Shown here: positions 1 through 9,349 of the stretch, in pieces
Numbering within the stretch: the stretch's first letter is position 1
Layout of the letters: each line of letters opens with the position of its first letter
NCBI RefSeq assembly: GCF_001404985.1
Contig: NZ_JRLF01000015.1
Span: 248,001-312,000 of the forward strand
DNA: 64,000 nucleotides
Direction of reading: 5' to 3'
DNA from: Flavobacterium aquidurense
GTDB lineage: Bacteria > Bacteroidota > Bacteroidia > Flavobacteriales > Flavobacteriaceae
Position numbers and translations under genes: made by a program
Notes under the pieces: generated by a model
Told to the model about the DNA's origin: nothing
Database searches by the model: none
The model's input: only the letters and a program-made list of their open reading frames with translations

Positions 1-319
1 TCAATTCATGAATAGATTCAATATTCCAATTCTCATCTTCCTTACATTGTGGTGCCAAAACATAAGCATCTAATTGATGTGTTTTTAGATATTTTAGAGG
101 TCCATTGATTTTTACTTTTTCAATGTCCGTTCCTTTTTCTCCATCACCAGAAATAAAAACTACTAATGGTTTTTTATCTTTTGTACTGGCTGGCTTATGT
201 AATGCGTAACCTAATTCATAATTGGTTACGACAACTGTTTTTATTTTTCCTGTTGTCTCGCTTTGTGCAAACCCTACAATAGAAAACAACAGTGTAAAAA
301 GTGTTAACTTGAAGTTCAT
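1..319 (-). CDS. Secreted alpha/beta-hydrolase (esterase-like), partial
   Basis: The reading frame is open from an ATG at 317-319 to the left edge, so about 106 N-terminal residues are visible and the C-terminus is missing. Residues 1-19 form a signal peptide ending GFAQS. The body contains KPLVVFISGDGEKG, which resembles the first beta strand and oxyanion region of dienelactone hydrolase or PHB-depolymerase-like esterases, and later AYVLAPQCKED. The catalytic Ser, Asp and His would lie outside the window. It follows the GH144-like gene by 8 bp on the same strand, so it is probably the last visible gene of the glucan-utilization operon and may deacylate a decorated glycan. The substrate is inference. 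Confidence 0.6.
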   Translation of the reverse strand, partial: MNFKLTLFTLLFSIVGFAQSETTGKIKTVVVTNYELGYALHKPASTKDKKPLVVFISGDGEKGTDIEKVKINGPLKYLKTHQLDAYVLAPQCKEDENWNIESIHEL

Positions 320-327
320 TCTAAATA

Positions 328-1701
328 CTATTTAATTCCGTATTTTTCAGATTTAAAGCCCAGCTTCACTAAACCTTGTTTTACTTCGGGAGCATTCATG
401 AATAATTTCCATAATAAACCCGTACGATAGTTTTCGATCATAACGACTTCAGGTCCCTGATCGATAGCCAAATAGCGTTTTGCTGCCCAATTATTGTTCT
501 GTAAACTCAAAGCATCATAAAAACCGGCATTTCCCCAGGTTTCTTTTTTATGATTATCATATAAATTGCGAATTACAGCCATTGATTCTTTTGGTGTATA
601 TACAATTGAACTTATTGCAGCAGTTGGCGACATAACGCCTTGATCGTTGCTTGGCATATGCGCATTGTAACCAATAGATCCGTCAGGATTTCTTGAATAC
701 GAAGCACTTAGTCCCCAATAATCAGCAGTATATCCATTTTTTGGATTTTCTAAACAATATTCATAATTGATTTTTGTCTGATTGACATTCAGATCCCAAT
801 AATTAGCATATTTATCTGTTAATTGATTTGGATCTAAGCCTACATAAGAATAATGTGCCCAGAATAATGGCCCTCCAAATTCCTGGGCTCCATTATGTTT
901 TAAAACTAATGGAATATTATATTTTGTTTTAGAAGAAACAATTTCACCACTTCTGGCCCATCCTTCATGGTATGCTTTTGCATCAATTGAATGTGTTGGC
1001 GAAGATGCTGCAAGCACGTAAGTAATCAAACATTCATTATATCCTTCTAAAGGAAAATTCATTTGCCAATCATACGTTGGTGACCAATGCCAATACAATA
1101 CATTTTTATTATTGGTGTACCATTGCCAGTCTACCCCTTTCCAAAGCGCGTCATATTTTTGAGCTACAGCTTTCTCTTTATCCGAACCGTCTTTTAGATA
1201 TTCGCGAACAGTAATCATCCCTGCAACCAAAAATGATGTTTCGACTAAGTCTCCACCATTATCCTTGGTTCCAAAAGGTTTTACTTTTCCGGTATTTCCG
1301 TCTATCCAGTGTGACCATGCTCCGTGAAAACGATCTGCTTTGCCTAAAAAATCAGCAATTTTGTTTAATCGCTCAACTCCTTTTTCTTTAGTAATATAAC
1401 CTTGCGACATTCCTGAAACTACAGCCATTAATCCAAAACCTGAACCTCCGGTTGTTACTATATTTGCATCATTTTCAGGATAAACTCCATCCGGATGATA
1501 ACGTTCTCTTGCTAATCCTGAATTTGGCTCAGCATAATCCCAAAAATATTTAAAGGTTTGTTTTTGAACAGTAGTTAAAAGTTCCTCATCTGTTAATTTT
1601 ACAGCAACTGCCTTTTCTCCTTCATTTTCTTTTGATTTATCAGCATTGGAGCCACAACCAAAAAATGTAAAAACTAATAATAAAACTGAAATTCTAACCA
1701 T
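328..1701 (-). CDS. GH144/glucoamylase-like lipoprotein, probable endo-beta-1,2-glucanase
   Basis: The protein has 457 residues and a lipoprotein signal peptide with the lipobox cysteine at residue 16 (FFGC). It matches the bacterial 'glucoamylase' family (PF10091) that contains GH144. Visible family blocks are TGGSGFGLMA at 84-93, FHGAWSHWID at 125-134 and DNGGDLVETSFL at 147-158, followed by an alpha/alpha-barrel-like body. Characterised GH144 enzymes from Chitinophaga and Bacteroides cleave beta-1,2-glucan, so a surface or periplasmic endo-beta-1,2-glucanase is the best guess. It lies directly downstream of susC/susD on the same strand. A different glucan specificity cannot be excluded from sequence alone. 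Confidence 0.75.
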   Translation of the reverse strand: MVRISVLLLVFTFFGCGSNADKSKENEGEKAVAVKLTDEELLTTVQKQTFKYFWDYAEPNSGLARERYHPDGVYPENDANIVTTGGSGFGLMAVVSGMSQGYITKEKGVERLNKIADFLGKADRFHGAWSHWIDGNTGKVKPFGTKDNGGDLVETSFLVAGMITVREYLKDGSDKEKAVAQKYDALWKGVDWQWYTNNKNVLYWHWSPTYDWQMNFPLEGYNECLITYVLAASSPTHSIDAKAYHEGWARSGEIVSSKTKYNIPLVLKHNGAQEFGGPLFWAHYSYVGLDPNQLTDKYANYWDLNVNQTKINYEYCLENPKNGYTADYWGLSASYSRNPDGSIGYNAHMPSNDQGVMSPTAAISSIVYTPKESMAVIRNLYDNHKKETWGNAGFYDALSLQNNNWAAKRYLAIDQGPEVVMIENYRTGLLWKLFMNAPEVKQGLVKLGFKSEKYGIK

Positions 1702-1728
1702 TATAAAAAATTTAAAATTTAATAAATA

Positions 1729-1760
1729 ATCACTTCCTCCAAGATCTTGAAGGAAGTGAT
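1729..1760 (-). promoter_or_regulatory. Stem-loop between susD-like and GH144-like genes
   Basis: A perfect 10-bp stem (atcacttcct / aggaagtgat) encloses a 12-nt loop in the 68-bp gap between the susD stop and the glucanase start. The sequence after the stem on the minus strand is A/T-rich but has no clean U-tract. It may be an attenuating terminator or an RNA-stability element that sets more SusCD than enzyme. That role is inference. Confidence 0.45.
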
Positions 1761-1769
1761 ATATTAATA

Positions 1770-3233
1770 TTAATTGTAACCAGGATTTTGAGAAGACATT
1801 CCTTCTGCTATTAAAAGAAATGATGCCGGAATTGGGAATAATTCGTTTTTACCTACTGTAAATACTTTTCCATCTACCGTAAAAGCATCTTTTGCCTGAC
1901 CAGTTCTAACTAAGTCAAAGAATCTGTCAAATTCAAAGGCTAATTCAACTCTTCTTTCTTTCCAGATTGCAGTTCTAACTGCTGCCTGAGAAGTTGCCGG
2001 AGTATCACCTAAACCAGCTCTGTGTCTGATTACATTTAATAATGGAATCGCTTGTGAAGTTTGTCCTAATTCATTTAAAGCTTCAGCTTTCATTAATAAT
2101 ACTTCACCGTATCTTAAATATTTAATGTTAGCATCTGTTTCCCATGCACTTGTATATGCAGAAGAATAAGCTTTTAAATTATATCTCGGATTAGGATCAT
2201 CTGCACTTATTACAGGAATTACTCTTCCATCATATAAAGTTGCACCTCTAAAAATAATCGTTGCATCTTTTCTGACATCTCCAGTTTCATAAGCATTAAC
2301 TAAACTTTGAGAAGGCTGATTGAATCCCCATCCCCATGCATCACGAACACCCTGAACGTTAGAATATCCTTGAATTCCACGAGCTGGTACTGCACCATTA
2401 CCGTTTATTTCAAAAATAGATTCTCCATCATTTTCTCCTTCTAATCTGAACATTTTAGCATAATCCGGAGAAATAATATATCCTGTAACCATATTACAGT
2501 TATCTACAACACTTTGCCATTTTTTTTGATACAAACTTACTTTAGCCAATAAAGCATAAGCTGCACCTTTTGAAGCTCTTGCCTTTTCAGCATCAGCATA
2601 TTGAGATTTATTTGGTAAAACTGCTGCAGCCTCAGTCAAATCTTTTTCAATAAAAGCATAAACTTCAGCAGTTGTTTTACGAGTCAGCTGCATAGCTTTA
2701 TTTTCTGCTGATAATGGAATACTAGCTACTCGATCTACAATTGGAACACCTCCATAACATTTCACCAAAGTAAAGTACATGAAAGCTCTCAAAAATTTTG
2801 CCTCAGCCATTAATCTTTCTCTTAATGCCGGATCAGCTTTGTCTAATTTTGGAAGAATAGCTAATGCCTGGTTACATCTATTGATTCCGTCATAATTAGC
2901 ATTAAAAGTACTTTCAGCAGATGGATTTGATGCATTATAAGTTAACGCATCCAAAACATCTTTATCAGTACCTGTATCACTTGGAGTTGAGCCTTTATCA
3001 GCATCATCAGAGGTAATACTTGCTAAACCTATCCATCCGAATGAACTCATATCCCAGTCTAAAAATTTACTGTAGATTGAGGTTACAAATGTTTTTGCTC
3101 CACTGTCATTGTTAAACAGCTCGATATCATCTGTAGAAATAGTTTCTGTTTGTTTAACATCTAAGTAATCATCTGCACATCCGGTGAATGTAAATGCTGA
3201 TAACACGAAGATTGATATATATATCTTTTTCAT
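1770..3233 (-). CDS. SusD/RagB-family glycan-binding lipoprotein
   Basis: The protein has 487 residues. A signal peptide with lipobox cysteine 19 (FTGC) anchors it to the outer membrane. It has the SusD layout: an N-terminal region of TPR-like helices (LMAEAKFLRAFMYFTLVKCYGGVPIV), a central variable binding region, and the C-terminal family signature (YLRYGEVLLMKAEALNELG, then IWKERRVELAFEFDRFFDLVR). SusD proteins form the lid of the SusC transporter and capture oligosaccharides. The gene lies 4 bp after the susC stop, so the two are surely cotranscribed. The family is certain; the ligand is inferred from the adjacent GH144-like enzyme. Confidence 0.92.
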   Translation of the reverse strand: MKKIYISIFVLSAFTFTGCADDYLDVKQTETISTDDIELFNNDSGAKTFVTSIYSKFLDWDMSSFGWIGLASITSDDADKGSTPSDTGTDKDVLDALTYNASNPSAESTFNANYDGINRCNQALAILPKLDKADPALRERLMAEAKFLRAFMYFTLVKCYGGVPIVDRVASIPLSAENKAMQLTRKTTAEVYAFIEKDLTEAAAVLPNKSQYADAEKARASKGAAYALLAKVSLYQKKWQSVVDNCNMVTGYIISPDYAKMFRLEGENDGESIFEINGNGAVPARGIQGYSNVQGVRDAWGWGFNQPSQSLVNAYETGDVRKDATIIFRGATLYDGRVIPVISADDPNPRYNLKAYSSAYTSAWETDANIKYLRYGEVLLMKAEALNELGQTSQAIPLLNVIRHRAGLGDTPATSQAAVRTAIWKERRVELAFEFDRFFDLVRTGQAKDAFTVDGKVFTVGKNELFPIPASFLLIAEGMSSQNPGYN

Positions 3234-3237
3234 AATA

Positions 3238-6200
3238 TTAAAATTTTAAATTAGCACCAATTACAAATGATCTTAATGTTGGATAAGCATCCAATTCTAC
3301 CCCTTGTGTCCCATAAGGATTACCATCTCCATTTAACTCAGGAGAGAAACCAGAATATTTCTGTGTTATAAAAGGGTTGATTGCATTAAGATAAATTCTG
3401 CAAGAACTAATAAACTGGTCATCTTTAAGAGGAAGTTTGTATCCTAAAGTAATGTTGTTAATTCTAAAGAAATCAGCAGACTCCATATAATAAGTCGAAG
3501 CAACAGGAACTGTATTAAATGGTCTTGGATTCTGAGATGTTGTATTTGTTGGACTCCAATAATCATTTGTCATAGAAGCCTCGACGTTTTCACCTCCAAA
3601 ACGCTGTGCTTTTTTACCATTATATACTTTTGCTCCACCTGTTCCATATCCGTCAACTGAAAAATCAATGTTTTTGTAAACAAGTCCTAAAGAAACTCCG
3701 TAGTTAGCTTTTGGTAAAATTGAACCTACATATTTTTTATCAGCTGTTGCAGATAAAGCATCCTGAGTCACTTTAGCACCAGAAGCATTATAATAAAGCA
3801 TGTTTCCATTTGCCGGATCTACACCTGCATATTCATAAAGATAAAAACTACCTAATGGCTGACCAACTGAGTTGTTGTATAACAATTTAGTATCTTGACC
3901 ATTTCCTAAATTACCTCCAATAACCTGAGATAATGAAATATCTTTTAAGCTTGTAAGCTCATTTTTATTGTGTGAGAAGTTACCTCCAACCCAGTAGCTT
4001 AAATCTTCAGTAATTTTATCATCCCAACGTAAAGCAATTTCATAACCTTTGTTTGAAACTTCACCAACATGAGAAGGAGAAGCAGTTGTAATTCCAGAAG
4101 TTGGATAAGGTTTTACATATAAAATTACATTATCTGTATTTTTGTCATAAACATCAAATGATCCTTTCAATCTGCTGTCTAAAAATTCAAAATCAATACC
4201 TGCAGAAGTCTCTTCAGTAATTTCCCATGTTAAAGTAGGGTCAATTTGAGAAGTGATACTTGATCCTTCATATAAAATTGAACCTCCCAGATAACTATTT
4301 AATCCAGAATTATAACTTTGACTGTTCAACGGTACATTTTGGTTACCCAATTTACCCCAGCTTCCTCTTAATTTGATTAAATTAACTCCTTTAATATCTG
4401 ACAAGAAACTTTCTTTAGTCATAATCCATCCAAGACCTACAGATGGGAAAGTTCCCCAACGATAATCTTTATTAAAGTTTGAAGATCCATCACGTCTAAT
4501 AGTTCCAGTTACTAAGTATTTATCCATCAATTTGTATTGGAAACGTCCAAAATAAGAAGCTAATTTACTCTCATTGAATACAATATCTTGTAAATTTGTA
4601 ACAGTACCAGAGTAATCTACTCCTTTTGCATCTGTAGCATTATATAAAGACCAATAGTTAGAATCAGGACTTACATTTTTTCTTGTAATAACTAATTTTT
4701 CTCTTGGACCTTTTACAGAAGTTTCGATACCTGCTGTTAATTCAACATCATGAATTTGAGAAAATACTTTATTATAAGTGAAATAGTTAGACAAGTTCCA
4801 GTTAAAATATTGCTCTCTGCCTCTAGTCAATAAATTGATAGGATCAGTACTTGAATAATCTCCATCTTTACGAGTTGGATTAGCAGCTAACCAAACATTT
4901 TTAGTATCCTCGAAATTATAATTTTTCCAAGTATAGTATTCACCATTAAATTGTGAAGTAAACTTTAAACCTTTTAAGATTTCATAATCTAATTTCAAAC
5001 CACCCTGAAGTGTAATACTTCTTTGTTGTTCATTGTAAAAATCTAATTGTGCTACAGGATTACCAACATTGTTAAATGAAGTACCTGTTGGGCTTGCTAC
5101 TCCGCTTGCATCTGCAAAAGGTGCTCCATATTGACCATTTGCAAAACGAACAGGAACAATTGATGACTGTTTGTATGCATTTGTAAATGCGCCTAATGGT
5201 TTTGGTGTAGAATTAGCCGAAGTAAAGCTAAAGTTTTGATTTAAAGTAACTTTTTTAGAAAGTTTAAATTCATTGTTGTTTCTAAAACTTGTACGGCTGT
5301 AATCTAAGCCGTTAAGAATTGCTTTTTCCTGATAGTTACCTGCACTAAAAAAGTATTTAACATTTTCTGTAGCGCCAGAAATAGAAATATTATTTTGAGT
5401 ATAAGTACCAGTTCTTGTAATTTCATCAAACCAATTTGTATTAACAGGTTGATTTGTTGAAAATCTGTTTGTTCCTAAAGAAGCATTAGAATAGCTTGCA
5501 TATTGATTAGCATCTGCCATTTTTACTTTCTTAAGCGGTGTTCTGACACCACCAAAACTTTCCACTTCTACAGATATTTTATCACCTTTACCTTTTTTAG
5601 TAGTAATAATGATCACCCCGTTTGCAGCTCTGGTACCATAAATAGCTAAAGATGAAGCATCTTTTAGAATTTCATAAGATGTAATATCATTTGTATTGAT
5701 ATTATTGATGTTTTCCGTTGGCATACCATCAACAATATACAATGGATTTCTTCCTCCTAACGCTGTACCTAAACCTCTAATAACAACTGAAGGTGTACTA
5801 CCAGGAGCATCTGAAGAAGTTACCTGAACCCCGGCAGCTTTACCCTGAATAGCCTGAGAAGCATTTAATACCTTTGTTCTTGTAACATCCTCAGCTTTTA
5901 AAGAAGTAATAGCTGAAGTATTATCAATTTTTTTTCTGGTACCATATCCTATTACTACTACTTCTTTTAACGCAGTATCTCCTGCTTCTTTTAAAGTAAT
6001 TGTCATAGGAGATGTAGTTGCTGCTATAGAAACAGCCTCAAAACCTAACATTGAGATCTTTAAAATCTCGCCCTCTTTGGCATTTATTGTAAAATTTCCG
6101 TCGAAATCAGCATCAGTCGAAGTTCTGGAATTAGAAGCAGCGATAACTGCTCCAGGAATTCCCATTCCGCTACTGTCTACTACTTTTCCTTTAATTGCTT

Positions 6201-6261
6201 GACCAGACATGTAAGCTGGCAGTAGCAAAAGTGCTAAAAAGCTAAAAATAAAATTTTTCAT
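3238..6261 (-). CDS. SusC/RagA-family TonB-dependent outer-membrane transporter
   Basis: The protein has 1007 residues. It shows a signal peptide (residues 1-20), a carboxypeptidase-regulatory-like domain (about 22-95), the segment LKEVVVIGYGTRKK that opens the TonB plug of SusC proteins, a plug with VVIRGLGTALGGRNPLYIVDG, and a 22-strand beta-barrel ending in a typical C-terminal beta strand (FVIGANLKF). It imports oligosaccharides using TonB energy in partnership with the SusD-like protein encoded just downstream. The ATG at 6261 gives a complete signal peptide. Upstream lies a 244-bp regulatory gap with a recognisable Bacteroidota promoter. Confidence 0.94.
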   Translation of the reverse strand: MKNFIFSFLALLLLPAYMSGQAIKGKVVDSSGMGIPGAVIAASNSRTSTDADFDGNFTINAKEGEILKISMLGFEAVSIAATTSPMTITLKEAGDTALKEVVVIGYGTRKKIDNTSAITSLKAEDVTRTKVLNASQAIQGKAAGVQVTSSDAPGSTPSVVIRGLGTALGGRNPLYIVDGMPTENINNINTNDITSYEILKDASSLAIYGTRAANGVIIITTKKGKGDKISVEVESFGGVRTPLKKVKMADANQYASYSNASLGTNRFSTNQPVNTNWFDEITRTGTYTQNNISISGATENVKYFFSAGNYQEKAILNGLDYSRTSFRNNNEFKLSKKVTLNQNFSFTSANSTPKPLGAFTNAYKQSSIVPVRFANGQYGAPFADASGVASPTGTSFNNVGNPVAQLDFYNEQQRSITLQGGLKLDYEILKGLKFTSQFNGEYYTWKNYNFEDTKNVWLAANPTRKDGDYSSTDPINLLTRGREQYFNWNLSNYFTYNKVFSQIHDVELTAGIETSVKGPREKLVITRKNVSPDSNYWSLYNATDAKGVDYSGTVTNLQDIVFNESKLASYFGRFQYKLMDKYLVTGTIRRDGSSNFNKDYRWGTFPSVGLGWIMTKESFLSDIKGVNLIKLRGSWGKLGNQNVPLNSQSYNSGLNSYLGGSILYEGSSITSQIDPTLTWEITEETSAGIDFEFLDSRLKGSFDVYDKNTDNVILYVKPYPTSGITTASPSHVGEVSNKGYEIALRWDDKITEDLSYWVGGNFSHNKNELTSLKDISLSQVIGGNLGNGQDTKLLYNNSVGQPLGSFYLYEYAGVDPANGNMLYYNASGAKVTQDALSATADKKYVGSILPKANYGVSLGLVYKNIDFSVDGYGTGGAKVYNGKKAQRFGGENVEASMTNDYWSPTNTTSQNPRPFNTVPVASTYYMESADFFRINNITLGYKLPLKDDQFISSCRIYLNAINPFITQKYSGFSPELNGDGNPYGTQGVELDAYPTLRSFVIGANLKF

Positions 6262-6342
6262 ACAGTTTGTAATCGTTTAAGTTAGTAGAGCCAAATTAAA
6301 CAATTACAACGTTGTAGTACATCAAATACCACTACTACATAG

Positions 6343-6434
6343 CTACATCATTATGTTAAAAAACAAACATATAATATTGATTATTAAAACAATAAATGTT
6401 AATTAAATTTTATTAACATTACGTTATGATGTAG
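6343..6434. promoter_or_regulatory. Inverted repeat bracketing the susC promoter, candidate operator
   Basis: ctacatcat (6343-6351) with atgttaa (6353-6359) recurs inverted as ttaacatt (6413-6420) with atgatgtag (6426-6434). A further tgatgta copy follows at 6438-6444. The arms bracket the predicted susC promoter. These repeats could be binding sites for the LuxR-type domain of the neighbouring regulator. That assignment is inference from position and symmetry. Confidence 0.4.
6364..6392 (-). promoter_or_regulatory. Predicted Bacteroidota-type promoter for susC operon
   Basis: On the minus strand TTG (6392-6390) is separated by 18 nt from TATGTTTG (6371-6364). This matches the Bacteroidota TTTG ... 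TAnnTTTG consensus. Transcription would start near 6357, leaving a leader of about 95 nt before the susC ATG. Confidence 0.5.
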
Positions 6435-6505
6435 TAATGATGTATTGGAATTATATAAAAAATGATGTGTAAAAATATAATATCCTTAAAATTTAAATGC
6501 AAATC

Positions 6506-9283
6506 TTACAGACTTAATAAAAACTTTGAGAGGTTTTCGTCCTGAGTAAGGTTTAATTTCTTTCTTAAGCGATATCTGTGCAATTCTACGCCTCGAAAAG
6601 AGATATTCATCAGAGGTGCAATTTCCTTTGAAGAGAGGTTCATTTTAAGATAAACACATAATTTTATATCTTTTGGAGTAAGGTTTGGGAACTTCTTAGA
6701 CAAGCTTATTATAAATTCATTGTGAATTTGATTTAGATTGGTTTCAAAGATTTCCCACTCGTGTTTATTTACTTCATTTATCTTAATAGCTTTTTTAATT
6801 TCACTTTTAAGCTTATTAAAATCTTTTTCTGAATCTAAAATACTTTGAATGTTTTCGATCATTTCACTTTGCTTTGCAATAGATAAAGATTTTCCAGCAA
6901 CTTCAGATGATTTTGTTTGTAATTCAAGTTCTAAGATATGTTTTTGATATTCCTGAATATTTAATTCATTCTCTGCTTTCAATTCCATTTCAAGAATTTC
7001 TCGCTGATGTTTTAGTTCTTCTGCTTGCAATTTTAATTTTTGCATATAGCGAAGTTTATTCCATTTGTAATAGAAAAATAATACGGTACCTACTATCAGC
7101 ATATATAACAAAACCATCCAAAACGAAAAATACCATGGTTCTGCAACACGAAACTCAAAACCCGAAACTTTTTCATAAGTAGCTCCATCATGTTTGTATA
7201 CAATTATAGAATGATTGCCGCTACTCAGATTATTAAGTACAATCAATCCGCCAGAAATCTGAATGAAGTCATTACTTTTATTCAGCTTATAAAATAAATT
7301 AGGTTTACTTGCTCCGTAAATACCCGATATTACATTTATCTTGAGCTCTGTATTATATTTAATTTTAGAATCATTAGAAACTAATGTCCCGTCATTATAC
7401 GCTTCTATTTTAACATCAGAATTTTGTTTGTTTTCATATTTTAACTGAAGAGAAATAAATCCGTCATCAAGATTTAGCAAATAATGATTTTGAGTTTTAA
7501 AAATTCTCAAATTATCATTGATCAATTTTCCTTTATAATATTTCTCCTGAATAATATTCCAGACAAATTTATTTCCTGAAGCCTGAATATGATATAAAAT
7601 TCCGTCCTGAAGCACCATAAAATGATCTTCATCAATGGCTACAACATCAGTTATATTTTTAAAATTAACGTTAAAGAGTTCATTGCCTTCCAGCTTGTTT
7701 GTAATAGAATTATAAGTATACCAGGAATTGTTGATTAGAAAAAGAATCTCGTTTCTAAATTCGAAGATTTTAACACCAAAATCATTTTTTATTTTGCTTT
7801 GCTGTGTAATATTCTCCACTTTTTTAGTCTTATAATCGTCAGTATACAAAACACGATATAATCCCCGATAATTATCAGCTGCCCAGATTTCATTTTTTTT
7901 ATTCTGAGCTACGTATTTTATAGGTTTCGAAAGATCTTTTATTACCGTATTTTGAGTAAGTTTCGAAATATCATCATATACTAAAACACCACTGTAAGTA
8001 GATTGAAAATAGGTATTATTAATACTGCTTTTAGACAAATTCCAACCTCCGCTAATGTTGTTTGTTTTTGTTAAAGAACCATTATCATAACAAAATGTAC
8101 CATCGTTATGACCTATAATGTACTTATTATCAATTTTAGTAATATTCCATGCCTGACCTTGAGTATTGGGCATCATATGAAATTTACCTGAATCAAATTC
8201 AAAAACACCATGATTAGAAGCTATCAAATAACCTTTGTTAGTTGTTGCTACTGAGTAAACTGAGCCCAAAAGTCCTGAATTATCATAAAAAAATGAGATT
8301 GGAGAATTTACTTCAACATGTGCAATTCCATTATCCAGACCCAGCCATAAATCATTTTCCTTATCAAATCCAATACTCAGAATTGAATTATTCATCAAAA
8401 CATTATTCCTGTCGATATTTTTATAGGTATTTGTAGTAAAATCATAGATATAAAGACCTCTGTTTCCTGTTCCTATAACCAGTTTGTTTCCTTTAATGAA
8501 TTTAGCAACATTAATTGTCGCTGCTTTCAGGGTTTCATTTAATGGATTATTCCAGGGTTTTAAACCATCTTTTTCTACAATAAATATTCCTTTTTTCTGA
8601 GTAAAAATATATGCCTTGTTTTGATATTTTTCGATAGCATGAACTACTGTTTTCTTTAAGACATTCCAACCTTTTGGATTTGTAATTCGGGAACCTTTTA
8701 ATCTAAACATGCCTTTTTCTACTGATGCTACATAAACATCATTATTGACTACAAAGCAATAGGATATTAAGAAAGGAAATTTTATTTTTTGAATGTGTTT
8801 CCCATTATAGATAAAAACATCATTAAAGGATTGAAAATAAATAGACCCGTTAAATCTGAAAATTTTCCAAATTTCTTCGTTGTCTTTTTCATCAAATAAT
8901 CTTAGATTTTTGGTAATCGAAACATAATGCATTTTTCCATCTTTCCTGTACCAATAACCAAACTCTTTATAAGATCCGGAATAGATTTTATCACCCTCGA
9001 TCATAATCGAACGGATAATAGTTTTATTAGGTAATGTATATTTTTCCCAAACCACTCCATCATATCGCAATAAATAGTGATTATTGGCAAAATACATGGC
9101 ATCATCTTTACCCTGAACAACATTCCAGATTTGATTGTCGCCCTGATAATCTGATTTATTATAATTTTCTACAAAAGGAAGTAATTCTTGTGCCTGTATT
9201 TGTGAAACAATGAAAAAGAAGAAAAATAGTTTTAAAAGTGTAGATTTCAAAATATTCGAATTTATCTTCAAAGGTACTGACAA
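6506..9283 (-). CDS. Propeller/Y_Y_Y sensor with cytoplasmic LuxR-type HTH, PUL regulator
   Basis: The protein has 925 residues. It has an N-terminal hydrophobic segment followed by QIQAQ, consistent with export of the sensor domain. A long region of beta-propeller-type repeats (for example VVQGKDDAMYFANNHYLLRY and NDLWLGLDNGIAHVE) leads to a Y_Y_Y-like domain (about 635-710). A transmembrane helix (about 717-738), a coiled coil (about 745-835) and a C-terminal LuxR/GerE HTH follow (LTPKDIKLCVYLKMNLSSKE ... RLRKKL). The protein therefore senses a glycan in the periplasm and binds DNA directly. It sits upstream of susC on the same strand. No in-frame ATG precedes the signal segment; the start appears to be TTG at 9283. 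Confidence 0.8.
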   Translation of the reverse strand: MSVPLKINSNILKSTLLKLFFFFFIVSQIQAQELLPFVENYNKSDYQGDNQIWNVVQGKDDAMYFANNHYLLRYDGVVWEKYTLPNKTIIRSIMIEGDKIYSGSYKEFGYWYRKDGKMHYVSITKNLRLFDEKDNEEIWKIFRFNGSIYFQSFNDVFIYNGKHIQKIKFPFLISYCFVVNNDVYVASVEKGMFRLKGSRITNPKGWNVLKKTVVHAIEKYQNKAYIFTQKKGIFIVEKDGLKPWNNPLNETLKAATINVAKFIKGNKLVIGTGNRGLYIYDFTTNTYKNIDRNNVLMNNSILSIGFDKENDLWLGLDNGIAHVEVNSPISFFYDNSGLLGSVYSVATTNKGYLIASNHGVFEFDSGKFHMMPNTQGQAWNITKIDNKYIIGHNDGTFCYDNGSLTKTNNISGGWNLSKSSINNTYFQSTYSGVLVYDDISKLTQNTVIKDLSKPIKYVAQNKKNEIWAADNYRGLYRVLYTDDYKTKKVENITQQSKIKNDFGVKIFEFRNEILFLINNSWYTYNSITNKLEGNELFNVNFKNITDVVAIDEDHFMVLQDGILYHIQASGNKFVWNIIQEKYYKGKLINDNLRIFKTQNHYLLNLDDGFISLQLKYENKQNSDVKIEAYNDGTLVSNDSKIKYNTELKINVISGIYGASKPNLFYKLNKSNDFIQISGGLIVLNNLSSGNHSIIVYKHDGATYEKVSGFEFRVAEPWYFSFWMVLLYMLIVGTVLFFYYKWNKLRYMQKLKLQAEELKHQREILEMELKAENELNIQEYQKHILELELQTKSSEVAGKSLSIAKQSEMIENIQSILDSEKDFNKLKSEIKKAIKINEVNKHEWEIFETNLNQIHNEFIISLSKKFPNLTPKDIKLCVYLKMNLSSKEIAPLMNISFRGVELHRYRLRKKLNLTQDENLSKFLLSL

Positions 9284-9302
9284 ATATTTAATCCTAAAAC
9301 AT

Positions 9303-9334
9303 AAAAAAAGCTCCTCTGTAAAGGAGCTTTTTTT
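9303..9334 (-). terminator. Intrinsic terminator of ackA transcript
   Basis: A-tract, gctcct, short loop, aggagc and T-tract form a bidirectional hairpin just downstream of the ackA stop codon. It separates the acetate operon from the PUL regulator. Confidence 0.85.
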
Positions 9335-9349
9335 ATATATAGAAGATAT

